Positions 32,401 to 44,897 are shown, counted from the stretch's first letter. The stretch is 64,000 nucleotides of DNA from Bufo bufo (GCF_905171765.1 NC_053397.1:116515295-116579294); one strand, 5' to 3'. Numbers and translations are program-made. Notes: generated from the sequence alone by a model not told the origin.

Positions 32401-33253
32401 TAGATATGTCTATTTTTTCAACAATCTGAAGCCACGCCCCCTGAGCCCCACTCTGATGTGCAGCCAGTCCGTCCATGGCTGCACGCGACATGGAGAAGCT
32501 CCGTCCATGCCTACTGTGTAACTGAGCATGCGCTGCTTTTCCACATCGCATTGCAGCTCAGGCCCAGTCTGCCCCTGCCATAGCATGCTCAGCTTGCCAC
32601 AGAGTGCACGGAGGAAAGGTTCTGATCTCCACAGTTCGTGACTGTGGAGATCAGAACCTTCTAAAATGTAGATATAATGTCCTTTCTCCCCCTGCAGCCT
32701 TCAATGTGCTCCCTCATTTTCTTTACTTACGGGGCGCGCGATTACTCGATCCTCCCCCTGCAGCCCTCAATGTGCCTCCATACCCGGCCCGCGGCACCGC
32801 CTCCCAGCTAATTTATTCACTGAATAAATTAGAGGAGAATCCCCGCCCCAGTCTATCTTCTGAACTGTCTGCCGTCTGCTAGCCCCGCCTCCCGCCTTCT
32901 AGCCCCGCCTCCCACCTTCTAGCTCCACCACGCATGATTCCTCTGGATTGCCACAACCCCACCAGTAATGAAGTAAGTGACGTGAGGACAGTGCAGAGGT
33001 GTATGTGTGGTGGAGGAGGGGGGGGGGGGGTCACTCAGCTTTCCCAGGCTATTCCTCTGCACATATGCCATTCAGAACAGGAGGAAAGCTGGGTGCTATT
33101 ATGTAATGTGACTCAGCTTTCCTGATGTCCTGCATAGAACAAGTGCAGAGGGTAGGTGAAAGTTGTGTTACTCAGCTTGCTCAGACTATTCTCATGTCTC
33201 TCCACATGTGCCATGCAGGACAGCAGAAAAGCTGGGTGCTATTACATCATGCA
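32401..33253. other. No gene; repeat-derived sequence
   Basis: No coding sequence is supported. CCTCCCCCTGCAGCC(C/T)TCAATGTGC occurs twice (about 32685 and 32752) and again at 45852, linking both flanks of the large composite block. A short palindrome CTAATTTATTCACTGAATAAATTAG lies at about 32808-32832. 32990-33240 has a G-run and two similar AAGCTGGGTGCTATTA blocks (33087 and 33229), an old short tandem duplication. Confidence 0.4.
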
Positions 33254-33760
33254 CAGTGGCGTCGCTACAGGGGGGGAAATTGCCCCCCCCCAGGTAATTC
33301 CTTGCCCCCCCCCGGGTGCCCACCACGCTGATTCGCTAATCGCTGTTGTGTCCGGCCGGCCGCCCGCACTACTGGGTGACTCAGTGATTCAAGTACACAC
33401 TACAGACAACACAGATAAACAGACATGAGTCACATGACAGATGGGGGTGGGGGCGGCGTTCGGACCCAGCAGAGGCGGGCGCAGGCTGGGAGTGCGGCAG
33501 CCGCAGAGACGAGTTGACGTCACCACGTAAAGCTGCGTGCCTGCCCACCCGCGCAAACGTTTGCTTCATCTTCTGCGTCTGCTGCTAGTCTAGTGACTTA
33601 GTGAGCCTGTCTCTGTCTGTGCCCACTGCCTAGCCCAGGCCCCAGCTTTGGACTGTCGGACAGGAGAGGAGGACTACTGACTGTGACTGTGTGTGGCAAC
33701 TTCCCAACTCTGCCTCGCCGGCCCCGGCCCTAGAGAAAACAAAGTAAGAATAAAAAGTTT
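33254..33760 (+). repeat. hAT-type terminus and adjacent sequence
   Basis: CAGTGGCGTCGCTACAGGGG at 33254 is a hAT-type end, related to but different from the CAGTGGCGTTGC end at 18399. No matching inverted end is found downstream, so the element is truncated or its other end was lost. The sequence to 33760 has no supported gene. Confidence 0.5.
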
Positions 33761-33828
33761 TTAAAAAAGTATGTACCCCCACTACCTCGCCTCATGCCCT
33801 GCCTGCTTGCGCCCAGCCCCTCCTAAAC

Positions 33829-34600
33829 CCTGATACCCCTATAACTTAGGGGTATCAGGGTACATTATACAGGGGTAATATAACTAAGGACCCCTGTATA
33901 ATGTCCACTGATAGCACTAGAGAGTCCTCCTCAGTTATATTACCCTTGTATAATGTACCCTGATACCCCTTAGTTATAATATTACCCATAGTGTCCCCTG
34001 ATACCCCTCAGTTATATAACTGAGGGTAATCAGGGTACATTATACAGGGGGTAATATAACCAAGGGGTATCAGGGTACATTATACAGGGGGTAATATAAC
34101 TTATATTACCACTGTATAATGCCTGATAGGCCTCCTGAGTAACTTACATTACCCTTGTATAATTATGTACCCAGATACCCCTTAGTTATATGATCCCAGC
34201 AGGGTCATATAACTAAGGTGTATCAGGGTACATTATTATACAGGGGTAATATAACTCAGGAGGCCTATCAAGTATTATACGGTGGTAATATAGCTTACAT
34301 TACCCCTGTATAATGTCCCATGACAGCCCTCCTCAGTTATATTACCCTTGTATAATGTACCCTGATACCCCTCAGTTATATTACCCCTGTGTAATGTACC
34401 CTGATATCCCTTAGTTATATAATATAACTAAGGGGTATCAGGGTGCATTATACAGGGGTAACATAACTGAGGAGTGCTATCCTATCAGGGACGTAATACA
34501 GGGGTAATGTAAGCTATATTACCCCTTTTTTAATGTCTGATAGCCCTCCTCAGTTATATTACACCCAATGTACCCCGATACCCCTTAATTATATTACCCC
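33829..34600. repeat. Alternating-orientation repeat array
   Basis: Units of the form CCCTGATACCCCTTAGTTAT, ATTACCCCTGTATAATGTA and their reverse complements alternate many times with small changes. The array thus has multiple local palindromes rather than a simple tandem layout. It is followed at 34606 by CAGGGGCGTAGCTGCAGGG, another hAT-like terminus. No coding content. Confidence 0.75.
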
Positions 34601-35645
34601 GGCACCAGGGGCGTAGCTGCAGGGAAAGCGGCTGCTTTGGGGCCCTGACCTAGAAGGAAGAGGAGGACTAAAAGATTTTGTCAGGGCCTCCTCAACAGTA
34701 TTACACTATGAAAAAATACTTTTCAACAACAACCAAGAGAGTATATGTAATAACTTGAATAAAATATATTTATTGAAATTCATTTAAAAAGTAGAGATGT
34801 CCCGAATAGTTCGCCGTTGAATAGTTCCCAGCGAACATAGCTTGTTCGCGTTCGCCGCGGCAGGCGAATATATGCGATGTTCGGTCCGCCCCTATTCGTC
34901 ATCATTGAGTAAACTTTGACCCTGGACCTCACAGTCAGCAGACACATTCCAGCCAATCATCAGCAGACCCTCCCTCCCAGACCCTCCCACCTCCTGGACA
35001 GCATTCATTTTAGATTCATTCAGATTCATTCAGAAGCTGCATTCTTAGTGAGAGGAGGGACAGTGTAGCTGCTGCTGATTTAATAGGGAAATCAATAGCT
35101 AGGCCAGTGTATTCAGTGTCCACTACAGTCCTGAAGGACTCATCTGATCTCTGCTGTAAGGACAGCACCCCATAAAGCCCTTTTTAGGGCTAGAACTTCA
35201 GTCTGCTTTTTTTTTTGTGTCACACCAGTGCAGCTCATATCTGGTGTAACAGTGGTGTACATTAAAAAAACAACAACACTTTTTTGACTGTGAAATAATA
35301 TCAGTCAGTTTCCTTCACACGTGTGTGTTTCAGGGCCTGCCAGGGCACAGTGTCACACCAGTGCAACTCATATCTGGTGTAACAGTGGTGTACATTTAAA
35401 AAAATAAAAATAAATTTTGACTGTAATATAATAGCAGTTAGTTGTCTGCAAGCGTGTGTGTCAGGCCTACAGCGTCTACTCTGCCAACTTCTGCCAGTGC
35501 ATAGTGCCACTCATATCTGGTGTCACAGTAGCTTGCACGCATAGTACAACTTAACTAATCTAAAAAAAAATGACAGGCAGAGGCAGGCGATCCCCGCAGG
35601 GACCGTCCTGGTCGTGGTGCTGTGATTCCCTTTGGCCCTAGAATA

Positions 35646-38600
35646 ATGGCCAGTGTTCAGAGGCCACGTACCCTGAACTCGAAAAGTTCTGAGGACATAG
35701 TTGACTGGCTAACACAGGACACCCAATCTTCTACAGCTTCCGCTCGGAACCTTGATGCACAATCCTCCTCCAGCTTAGCTTCGGGCACCTCTCAAGTTAC
35801 CACTCGCCCGCCTGCCGCCACCACCAAGACTAGCACCACAGCCGCTTCACTTGATCTGTCAGAGGAGTTATTTACACATCAGTTGGAAGAAATGAGTGAT
35901 GTACAACCATTATTACCAGAGGATGTAGATAACAGGGATATGTCTCAGTCAGGCAGCATTACACACGTGGATGTACGGTGTGATGATGATGATGATGTTG
36001 TACCCGCTGCTGCTTCCTTTGCTGAGTTGTCAGATACAAGTGAAGCGGTTGATGATGACGATGTGTCCGTGGATGTCACGTGGGTGACCGCTAGAAGAGA
36101 AGAAGAACAGGGGGAAAGTTCAGATGGGGAGACAAAGAGGAGGAGGAGACGAGTTGGAAGAAGGGGGAGGTCATCGCAAGGAGCTAGTGGCACAGTCAGA
36201 CAGCATGCATCGGCACCCGGGGTCAGCCAGACAGCACGCCAATCAACGCATGCTGTTGCCACCACCAGAATGCCGTCATTGCAGAGCTCTGCAGTGTGGC
36301 ATTTTTTTTGTGTGTCTGCCTCTGATAAAAGCGATGCCATTTGCAACCTGTGCCAAAAGAAACTGAGTCGTGGGAAGTCCAACACCCACCTAGGTACAAC
36401 TGCTTTGCGAAGGCACATGATCGCACATCACAAACGCCTATGAGACCAACACATGAGTACAAGCAGCACACAAACTCAAAGCCGCCATCCTCCTCCTGGT
36501 CCAGCATCTTCAGCCACGTCAACCACTGCTGTCCTCCTTGCCCCCTCTCAACCATCCGCCACTCCGTCTCTCGCTTTGAGCAGTTCCTGCTCATCTGCCC
36601 ACAGTCAGGTGTCTGTCAAGGACATGTTTGAGCGTAAGAAGCCAATGTCACAAAGTCACCCCCTTGCCCGGCGTTTGACAGCTGGCTTGTCTGAACTCTT
36701 AGCCCGCCAGCTTTTACCATACAAGCTGGTGGAGTCTGAGGCGTTCCAAAAATTTGTAACTATTGGGACACCGCAGTGGAAGGTACCCGGCCGAAATTTC
36801 TTTGCACAAAAGACAATCCCCACTCTGTACTCGATTGTGCAAAAGGAAGTAATGGCATGTCTGGCACACAGTGTTGGGGCAAGGGTCCATCTGACCACTG
36901 ATACCTGGTCTGCAAAGCACAGTCAGGGCAGGTATATCACCTACACTGCGCATTGGGTAAACCTGCTGACGGCTGCCAAGCATGGAATGCGTGGCTCTGC
37001 AGAGGAGTTGGTGACACCGCCACGACTTGCAGGCAGGCCTGCTGCCACCTCCTCTACTCCTCCTACTCCATTCTCTTCCATAACCTCCTCGCCTGAGTCC
37101 TCTTCTGCTGCTGCGTCTTGCTCCACATCAACGGCACCCCCCCCCAGCTCCCCAGGGGCTATTCCACATCCCGGATACGGCAGTGTCACGCCGTCTTGGG
37201 GTTGACTTGCCTTAAAGCAGAGTGTCACACCGGACCAGCACTCCTATCCGCCCTGAACGCACAGGTGGATCAGTGGCTGACTCCGCACCAACTGGAGATC
37301 GGCAAAGTGGTGTGTGACAACGGAAGCAATTTGTTGGCGGCACTGAATTTGGGCAAGTTGACACATGTGCCGTGCATGGCACATGTGTGTAATCTGATCG
37401 TACAACGCTTTGTGCATAAGTACCCAGGCTTACAGGACGTCCTCAAGCAGGCCAGGAAGGTGTGTGGCCATTTCAGGCGTTCCTACACGGCCATGGCGCA
37501 CTTTTTAGATATCCAGCGGCGAAACAACATGCCAGTGAGGCGCTTGATTTGCGACAGCCCGACACATTGGAATTCAACACTCCTAATGTTCGACCGCCTG
37601 CTCCAACAAGAAAAAGCCGTTAACGAGTATTTGTATGACCGAGGTGCTAGGACAGCCTCTGCGGAGCTGGGAATTTTTTTGCCACGTTACTGGACGCTCA
37701 TGCGCAATGCCTGTAGGCTCATGCGTCATTTTGAGGAGGTGACAAACCTAGTCAGTCGCACCGAAGGCACCATCAGCGACATCATACCATTTGTTTTCTT
37801 CCTGGAGCGTGCCCTGCGAAGAGTGTTGGATCAGGTCGTAGATGAGCGTGAAGAGGAAGAGGAAGAGTTGTGGTCACCATCACCACCAGAAACAGCCTTA
37901 TCAGCATCGCTTGCTAGACCTGCGGCAACGCTGGAAGAGGATTGTTAGGAAGAGGAGTCAGAGGAGGATTGTGGCTTTGAGGAGGAGGAGGAAGACCAAC
38001 CACAACAGGCATCCCAGGGTGCTCGTTGTCACCTATCTGGTACCCGTGGTGTTGTACGTGGCTGGGGGGAAGAACAGACCTTCAGTGAGATCACTGAGGA
38101 CGAGGAACGGGACATGAGTAGCTCGGCATCCAACCTTGTGCAAATGTGGTCTTTCATGCTGTCGTGCCTGTTGAGGGACCCTCGTATAAAAAGGCTGAAG
38201 GAGAACGACCTATACTGGGTGTCCACACTACTAGACCCCCGGTATAAGCAGAAAGTGCCTGAAATGTTACCGAATTACCGCAAGTCGGAAAGGATGCAGC
38301 AGTTCCAAAATAAATTAAAAAGTATGCTTTACACAGCGTATAAGGGTGATGTCACAGCACAACGGGAATCTAACAGGGGAAGAGGTGAAAGTAATCCTCC
38401 TCCTCCCACGACCACGCCGGCAAGGACAGGACGCTTTACAGACGTGTTGTTGATGGAGGACATGCAGAGCTTTTTAAGTCCTACGCATCGCCACAGCCCT
38501 TCGGGGTCCACCCTCAGAGAACGACTCGACCGACAGGTAGCAGACTACCTCGCCTTAACTGCAGATATCGACACTCTGAGGAGCGATGAACCCCTTGACT

Positions 38601-38830
38601 ACTGGGTGTGCAGGCTTGACCTGTGGCCTGAGCTATCCCAATTTGCGATAGAACTTCTGGCCTGCCCCGCTTCAAGTGTCCTGTCAGAAAGGCCCTTCAG
38701 TGCAGCAGGAGGTATTGTCACTGAGAAGAGAAGTCGCCTAGGTCAAAAAAGTCTAGATTACCTCACCTTTATTAAGATGAATGAGGGATGGATCCTGAAG
38801 GGACTGACAGTGGGCGATACATTCGACTAA
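35646..38830 (+). pseudogene. hAT transposase with BED zinc finger, broken
   Basis: The N-terminus is acidic and low-complexity. A BED zinc finger follows: AVWHFFCVSASDKSDAICNL, then CQKKLSRG and TTALRRHMIAHH (about 36290-36430). Then comes the RNase H-like core, with LTTDTWSAK (catalytic Asp region, about 36890), VVCDNGSNLLAAL (second Asp, about 37305) and CMAHVCNLIVQ. The C-terminal hATC dimerisation region is ACPASSVLSERPFSAAGGIV, then LDYLTFIKMNEGW. This is the architecture of ZBED-type hAT transposases. Lesions are an in-frame TGA at 36441-36443, a frameshift near 37180-37200 and a TAG at 37946-37948. A serine/proline-rich stretch near 37050-37170 looks expanded. It cannot encode an intact enzyme. 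Confidence 0.92.
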
Positions 38831-39831
38831 AAAAGGCCTGATGAGATGAGCTGCCTAAGGCTAAAAATGGTCCACACGCTGCTGTATTTTATCTCTGAAT
38901 GCTGGATGACTTGCGTGACTTATCCGCCACCAACTAGGGCTCAAGCCACAATGTTTTAGGGCACTTTCTGCCTGGGAAACAAACATCAATTTTTCTGGCC
39001 GCTGCTACAGTAGCGGCTGCAACAATACCTAATTTTTCAGGCGTGTGTACATGCCTAATTTTTCTGGCCTCTGGTGCTGCACTGTGGCTTCAAAAACCAA
39101 ACAAAAAAAAAGCCACATACATGTGTCAATTCCCTTTCGTGATCGTTACCTTGTCGTGGTGAAGGGGCTTGCATATCACAATGAAGCGACCACCTCTATG
39201 AGTTTGTTGGCAATGGCAATGTTGGCACACCCCAGATGATAAGGTCGTTGCTTCATTGTGAACAGACCAAAAGCGATCGGCTGGATAATTTTGCATAGGA
39301 AAAACATGAATTTTCTTTGTGATCATCTAAGGTGATCATTAAAGCCTACTAGGCCAACAATGGGCCCACACTGCAGAATCATTGTTTTCTGGGTCACTTA
39401 ACTGTCACTGAACTACCTCAGCACGACCATAGGCTTTGTAAAACCCCCATCACCTGCAATCTCCCAAATGTGCGCACGAGCACAGTCATAACTACACCAA
39501 GATTGATGCATAGAGGTATAAAATTTATGTCATGAGTGTGTCAACAATTGACAACTCTTTGCGGTTGTCTAAAATCTATTCGATACACGTCCCCTGATAG
39601 GGGACGTAACCGGGATTAAACTGATAAGAATAGAACTACTTAACACACCACTCCTATCTGGTGGCACATTAGATTGCACGCGCAGTGCCCCAAATTTGAA
39701 GTAGGAGGACCGACCAAGCATCTTTTTCCATCTCCCGGTTCCTAAAATCGATTCCATATACACGTCCCTGATAGGGGACGTAACAGGGATTAAACTGATA
39801 GGAATATTACTACTTAACACACCTCATAATA
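38831..39831. other. 3' non-coding region of the hAT element
   Basis: No gene. Two similar blocks at 39569-39650 and 39744-39826 each hold a small palindrome (CGTCCCCTGATAGGGGACG, slightly changed in the second) followed by a GGGATTAAACTGATA word. TGGTGGCACATTAGATTGCA near 39659 echoes CTGGTGTCACAGTAGCTTGC near 35517, upstream of the transposase. Confidence 0.6.
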
Positions 39832-40045
39832 ATGCAGAGAGAGGAGTCTGAAGAAGAGGAGTCAGAGGAGGAAGGTGGCTTTGAGGAGGTGGAAGACCAA
39901 CCACAGCAGGCGTCCCAGGGGGCTTGTTGTCACCTTTCAGGGACCCTTGGTGTTGTTTGTGGCTGGGTGGAGGAAGAGACCTTCAATGACATCAGTGAGG
40001 ACAAGGAACGGGACATGGCTAGCTTGGTATCCAACCTTGTGCAAA
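39832..40045 (+). pseudogene. Second, diverged fragment of the hAT transposase
   Basis: The plus strand reads an acidic stretch, then DQPQQASQGACCHLSGTLGV, EEETFNDISEDKERDM and SNLVQMG. It matches 37949-38150 of the main transposase (DQPQQASQGARCHLSGTRGV, then FSEITEDEERDM, then SNLVQMW). The match stops there and is followed by typical hAT 3' non-coding sequence. It is either a partial duplication or the junction of two hAT copies recombined together. Confidence 0.8.
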
Positions 40046-40425
40046 TGGGGAGTTTGCGGTTGTGCAAATGGACTGTTTGCGGTTGTTTGCGGTCCGTTAA
40101 ACGGGGAGTTTGGTCTGTCACTGTGAAGAGGGCGTAACCCTTACACTACCTGATTGATACAACATCATACCTGATGTTTTGAAGCACGTTATTCCAAACA
40201 ATTTAGGAATGTTAGGTGATTTATGCCCTTTATGGATTAAAACCAGACTCTGCGTCAACTATGTAATTTTCCATGGGAGTTTTGCCATGGATCCCCCTCC
40301 GGCATGCCACAGTCCAGGTGTTAGTCCCCTTGAAACAACTTTTCCATCACTATTGTGGCCAGAAAGAGTCCCTGTGGGTTTTAAAATTCGCCTGCCTATT
40401 CGCGAACATTTGCGAAGTCAAAGAC

Positions 40426-43400
40426 GACGAAACACGCGTCGAGGAGCGGCACCCCATCCATATCGCCACCACACAGGTATAGACAAACTTCAGATGTGGT
40501 TTATTTACATGCATTAGTCACTTTATTTCAATCAGATCAACATACTGACGTCCGTGTGGTTGAACTTAGCAAGGATTATACATCCTGCAGTCTTATATAG
40601 TCATGCACATAGTATGTCCACTTGATACCAATACATGATTGTTGTAGTTTCATTGACATAGTAATCGGGCGTTATAGATGTGGAAAATTTGGATATCTTC
40701 ACTATATGTATTAAGCAATGTATTGCTGCATTTGTGGGAGGGGAGACTGATTACAAGGCTAATTATACGCACCTGTGGGCCCAGGCTGATACTGATTCAG
40801 CTGATTTCACTACCTCTGAGTCAGCTCTAGGATACAGCAGCATGGTGTGGAGGCTCCTTACGGCTGGGCGACGGCAGAATGTCTCAGGAGGGTGCTGGTA
40901 TTCATGGTAGGATCGGAGTTGTTTGCATGGGACCCACGATGTGGTCCGCGACATGTAGCACTCTGGGATGAAGCTGAATTTGGGCGCTAATGGTCGAACC
41001 ATGGTTGTTTGTATTGTTTGTCTGGCTTTTCAGAGGCCTGGTGAGGCCATTGCATACAGTTATTGGGGTAGAATGTGCTTAGAGTGGGCATGGTTGTATG
41101 TTTTCTGATACCTGGTTTACATGCGGGGCGCGTGCCTGCAGTTGGCTCAAGCTACGCGTGCTGGGTTTAAGTGATGGTAAATGTGGATCAATGGTCGATT
41201 TAAAAAAGGGGGGGGGGGGGAACCAAAAAAATAAATAAAAATCATGCAGCATCATGTGGAGGTTCGTTTGCGCCTGGGCAATGGCAGAAGGTGCCAGGCG
41301 AGTGCTGACATTCACGGTAGGATCGGACTTGGTTACACAGTCCGTGACTTGTGGCGCTCTGGGGCGAAGGGGGTTGGGCGCTAATGGTCAAATGATCGTG
41401 GTTAGGATTGTTACCTTCAAAGCTACGTCCGTGTGTCTGCATTTACATTTTGTCCTATACGCCATTTACTACTAAGAGCTGCGGTCATACGTCCGCTGTT
41501 GCATTACATTAATACTCTGCTCACTTTCAGATTGCATTCATACGGCTGCTTTATACCATGCTCCTCATGCTCATACTCAGAGCTGTGCCCATACCATGTT
41601 TTTAGGCACCACTCACATCCAGAGCTGCATTTACCCACTTGTTCCTACATCATGTGTTATACTCTGCTTCCACTTAAAGCTGCATTTCTTTTCATTGCTA
41701 CATAATGGTTACTCAGTATTCTTACTAGGGCTATCAGCACACCGCTGTGATACTGCTCTTCCGATAAACATAGCTGCTTACGGTTCTTTCCTAGGTGGTT
41801 TGTTACATTCCTTAGGCCTACCTTTTTTTGTTTACTTGGGAAGGGGGAGGAAGGGGGAAAAAAAATTAATAAAATTGGTGGTGTTCTTTAGTCCTGGTTT
41901 GCATTTACTCAGACTGGTCTCTTTTACTTCTGGTTCACATTCACTCAGATTGATCTCCCGCCCCAGTTAACCAAATAGCTCCCTAGCGGATAGTGGGCAA
42001 TTGGAGTAAGTTCCTATTATGTTTTCACAGTTGTTCATTCGTTTGTCACGACAAGGGTCTTTTCTTAGCGAATTGCAATGCCCCTGGCTCTTGTTTTTCT
42101 CCCATCTGTTTCAATTTCATGGTTCGCGGTTGATTTAATGTTTCGTTCATGCACGTGGTTCGGATCACTAATGTCTATGCATTTTCCATTAGGTCTGGCT
42201 CACGTTTTAATTACTTATCGTCACTGTAAGGTCATCCAGGTCAGTCTCATGGCTTCGGGGGGCCTCATGGCTTCGGGGGCCCGATGACCATTCTTCATGT
42301 TATTCGTTAGGGGTACAATATGGTTGTAGGCTGGTTAGCGTCCTAGGTTTATTGTCGGAGAGGGTCATGGTTATGCGAGTCCCCAAGTCATACTTTTGCT
42401 GCATAAGTGGTTTATAAAAAAAATTAAAAAAAATTAAAAATTATTTTAGATAAATCCGCCATTTAGAGTCTCGCACGCATGGCTCTGCCATTAGAGTCTC
42501 GCACGCATGGCTTCTCCCTTTCAGTGTTACACATGGCTCCGCCATTAGTCTCTCACGCATGGCTTCTCCCTTTTAGTGTCACATATGACTCCGCCATTAG
42601 AGTCTCTCACGCATGGCTTAGCCATTAGAGTCTCTCACGCATGGCTTCTCCGTTTAAATTTTACACACAGCAACGCCATTCGAGGCCGGGTGCGTGGTCC
42701 CACAACAAGTAAGTTCCATGTCTTTTTCTGCCTTCGGACCCGCTCACATGGTTCGGTCATCCGTGGCTCGCAATACAATTTTCTTTTGGTGGCTCGCACG
42801 CATGGCTTGTGCCATTAGAGTCTCACTCACGTTATTGTTTTCCCTGACTTTTATTTTCTAGGTTGTTCGGTTTTCATTGTTTTCTTTATAAGCAGTCATC
42901 CCAAGCCTGCCTTTGCGGACATAATCTTCTCCCAGGCATGCTTACTTCATCTACAAACTAGGGGCCGAGGGTGTTGGTGTCCGGCCTAAGTCCTGGGTAT
43001 CGGTCCATCTTCCAGTAGGAGGTACAGTAATAAGGCGCAGCTTACGAAGTCTGTCATGTCTTCTGACACAACAAGTCCTATCACGACTACAGGCGCAGCA
43101 TACATAGTTTATCACGACCTCAAGCTTATTTTCTGTCACAACTGCAGGTATTATGTGTACGTTCTGTCCTTATTACAGGCAACATTAGCTCATTAATCGA
43201 AATAGCCATGTATTCCTGTGTATGGTTCCCCAGGCCTGGTGAGTTTACACATTTCACTTAATTTACTACTACAGTAAATCGGCAGATGCCATGTTCTGAC
43301 TTTTGGGCCCTTAATAGAAAGTGTGGCCTAGGGAATAAGTAGAGGTAAAGTATTTTGCCACCAGGAACAGATGGTGCCCGATCAGGGCCCTTGGCGGATG

Positions 43401-43867
43401 GTTGGAGTTCATCTAGGCCCTTCCAATGGATTCACCATTGTTTCTTTGTTTCAGTCTGCAGCTCTCAGGATTCAGACCTTCTCGTTATAGGGTCATATGT
43501 TAGTCAACATAGAAGTAAATCGTTCCTGGTTACCGGCCACTCTTTCAATCGCATCAGCATTAACCATCTCCAAGAACGATGTGGCGGTGCACATGACAAA
43601 GAGGTAAGGTAGATGGAAGTCACTGATATATACGGTATATTCCGCACCTTCATCGTGAAAGATCTTTTCCGTTCAAAATTGGGTGTCGTAACGGTATGTA
43701 TATATTACTCTAAACTAAGGTCTGCTCTTTTTGGCCCCTTTAGGCTGCCCTACTACAGCAGTTATGGCATAACTCTACTGCTTGTTGTAGATAGGGTTAG
43801 ATAGGTTAGGTTCACATTTCTGATAGCCGATCCGACCACAAATACTGTTTGTATTAGTGTCATGTAC
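40426..43867. other. Long non-coding stretch with direct repeats, next to DIRS
   Basis: No coding sequence can be supported over 3.4 kb. A block of about 165-170 bases occurs twice: about 40832-41003 and 41248-41412 (shared words GTGTGGAGG/ATGTGGAGG, GGTAGGATCGGA, GGGCGCTAATGGTC). A tandem array at about 42465-42830 repeats ATTAGAGTCTC(G/T)CACGCATGGC with TTCTCCCTTT spacers. The stretch may be 3' non-coding sequence of the adjacent minus-strand DIRS element, but this is not proven. A G-run near 41209-41221 is followed by an A-rich stretch. Confidence 0.4.
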
Positions 43868-44105
43868 ACTTTTTAAATGAATTTCAATAAATATATTTTA
43901 TTCAAGGAATTACATTTGTGGTCAGGACCTAAACGAGTGGAAGATGCCCAACCACCACCCCCCTACCTAATTGGCCTGAGGTGTGCCTTGGCCTCACTAG
44001 GTCGGTATGCCTGAAAAAGGGGGCAGGGGACGTCCGAATGCCGACGTGCTGCCTGGGAGAGCCGGACTGCTTAAGACAGGTACCGGCCCCTCCCACAAAT
44101 CCAGG

Positions 44106-44897
44106 CTAGCCTGCGGCCAGCCTTAACAAGTGTTTGATGATATGCACAGGGACTCCATGCTTGGACGCTGCGGATGCCGCACCGATGCGGAAAGAATGCC
44201 CCGAGAATTGAGCCGGATTCAATCCTACACTGGTTAACAGGATGCGAATATGTTTGATGAACTGGCTGGACGTCAGTGGACCAACAGGGAATGGAAGTAA
44301 TGGGTCGGTGGGGCTGTGAAGACTAAGGGCCAGCAAGAGGTTGTCCAAGACTGTCACTGGACACCATGCGTTTGTGGTCTGGAAGAACTTAACTACATGG
44401 CTGGGACCTACCTGCCTTGTTTTGTTGTGAGGCAACTGCAAATGAAAGTTACTGCCCATCCTGACTAAATCTCCCTTGCGGAGAGCCACCGCCCCTTGTC
44501 TGGCCTGTGTCACTTCACCTGGTCTTAAAAACCCGTAAAATGCCAAGTACATCGCCGCCTTGATCACCAGGCTGGGAAGGACTCCGAATGGTGACAATGT
44601 GAGAACTTCCGACAGGCTACGAAACGTGTCCCCCGTAATAGGTCGACGGACCGACTTGACCGTGACTTGGCTTTTTTGAATGCCTCTGAGGATGGCCTTG
44701 ATCGGGTGAGCTGAAAATATAGAGGGTCTGTCTGGCTCTTGAAGTGCCAAAAAATGCTGCACCCCAGCCAAATATAGCCTAATGGTGTTGTAGGATAAAG
44801 CCAATACCAAATGACAATAAGACACGAAAGCCACCATATACTTGATCTGACCTGTGTCACCTCTAGGATATGCCAACTGAAAGTTCGAAAAAACCAC
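44106..44897 (-). pseudogene. DIRS tyrosine recombinase, C-terminus lost
   Basis: The frame holds a core-binding part (YNTIRLYLAGVQHFLALQ) and the catalytic domain: FYGFLRPGEVTQ with the first catalytic Arg, LPHNKTRQVGPSH with the Lys-bearing region, and SGHSFRIGAASAA with the H-x-x-R motif. The frame then ends KHLLRLAAG and a stop. The usual G-R-W block and the catalytic Tyr a few residues later are not seen, so the nucleophile is missing. A TGA also lies upstream at about 44903. The enzyme would integrate a circular DNA copy without target duplication. Confidence 0.88.

Larger units (their letters stand above)
34792..40425 (+). mobile_element. Large hAT element (TAGAGATG-type) with broken transposase
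   Basis: The left end TAGAGATGTCCCGAATAGTT is a known type of hAT terminus, and subterminal TTCGC/GCGAA words follow. The right end is degraded: AAATTCGCCTGCCTATTCGC and GCGAACATTTGCGAAG at 40384-40420 resemble the inverse subterminal region, but the final CATCTCTA is missing. Inside are the transposase gene (35646-38830), a long 3' non-coding part (38831-39830), and a second diverged transposase fragment (39832-40045). An 8-bp target duplication could not be confirmed because the right terminus is lost. Confidence 0.75.

Noticed and set aside
35945..36418. 157-residue minus-strand open frame
   Set aside because: It is antisense to the acidic N-terminus and BED finger of the hAT transposase.
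34754..43906. One DIRS element bounded by the 39-base inverted match
   Set aside because: The RT, RNase H and recombinase lie outside that interval, so the two sequences cannot be the terminal repeats of a single DIRS copy.
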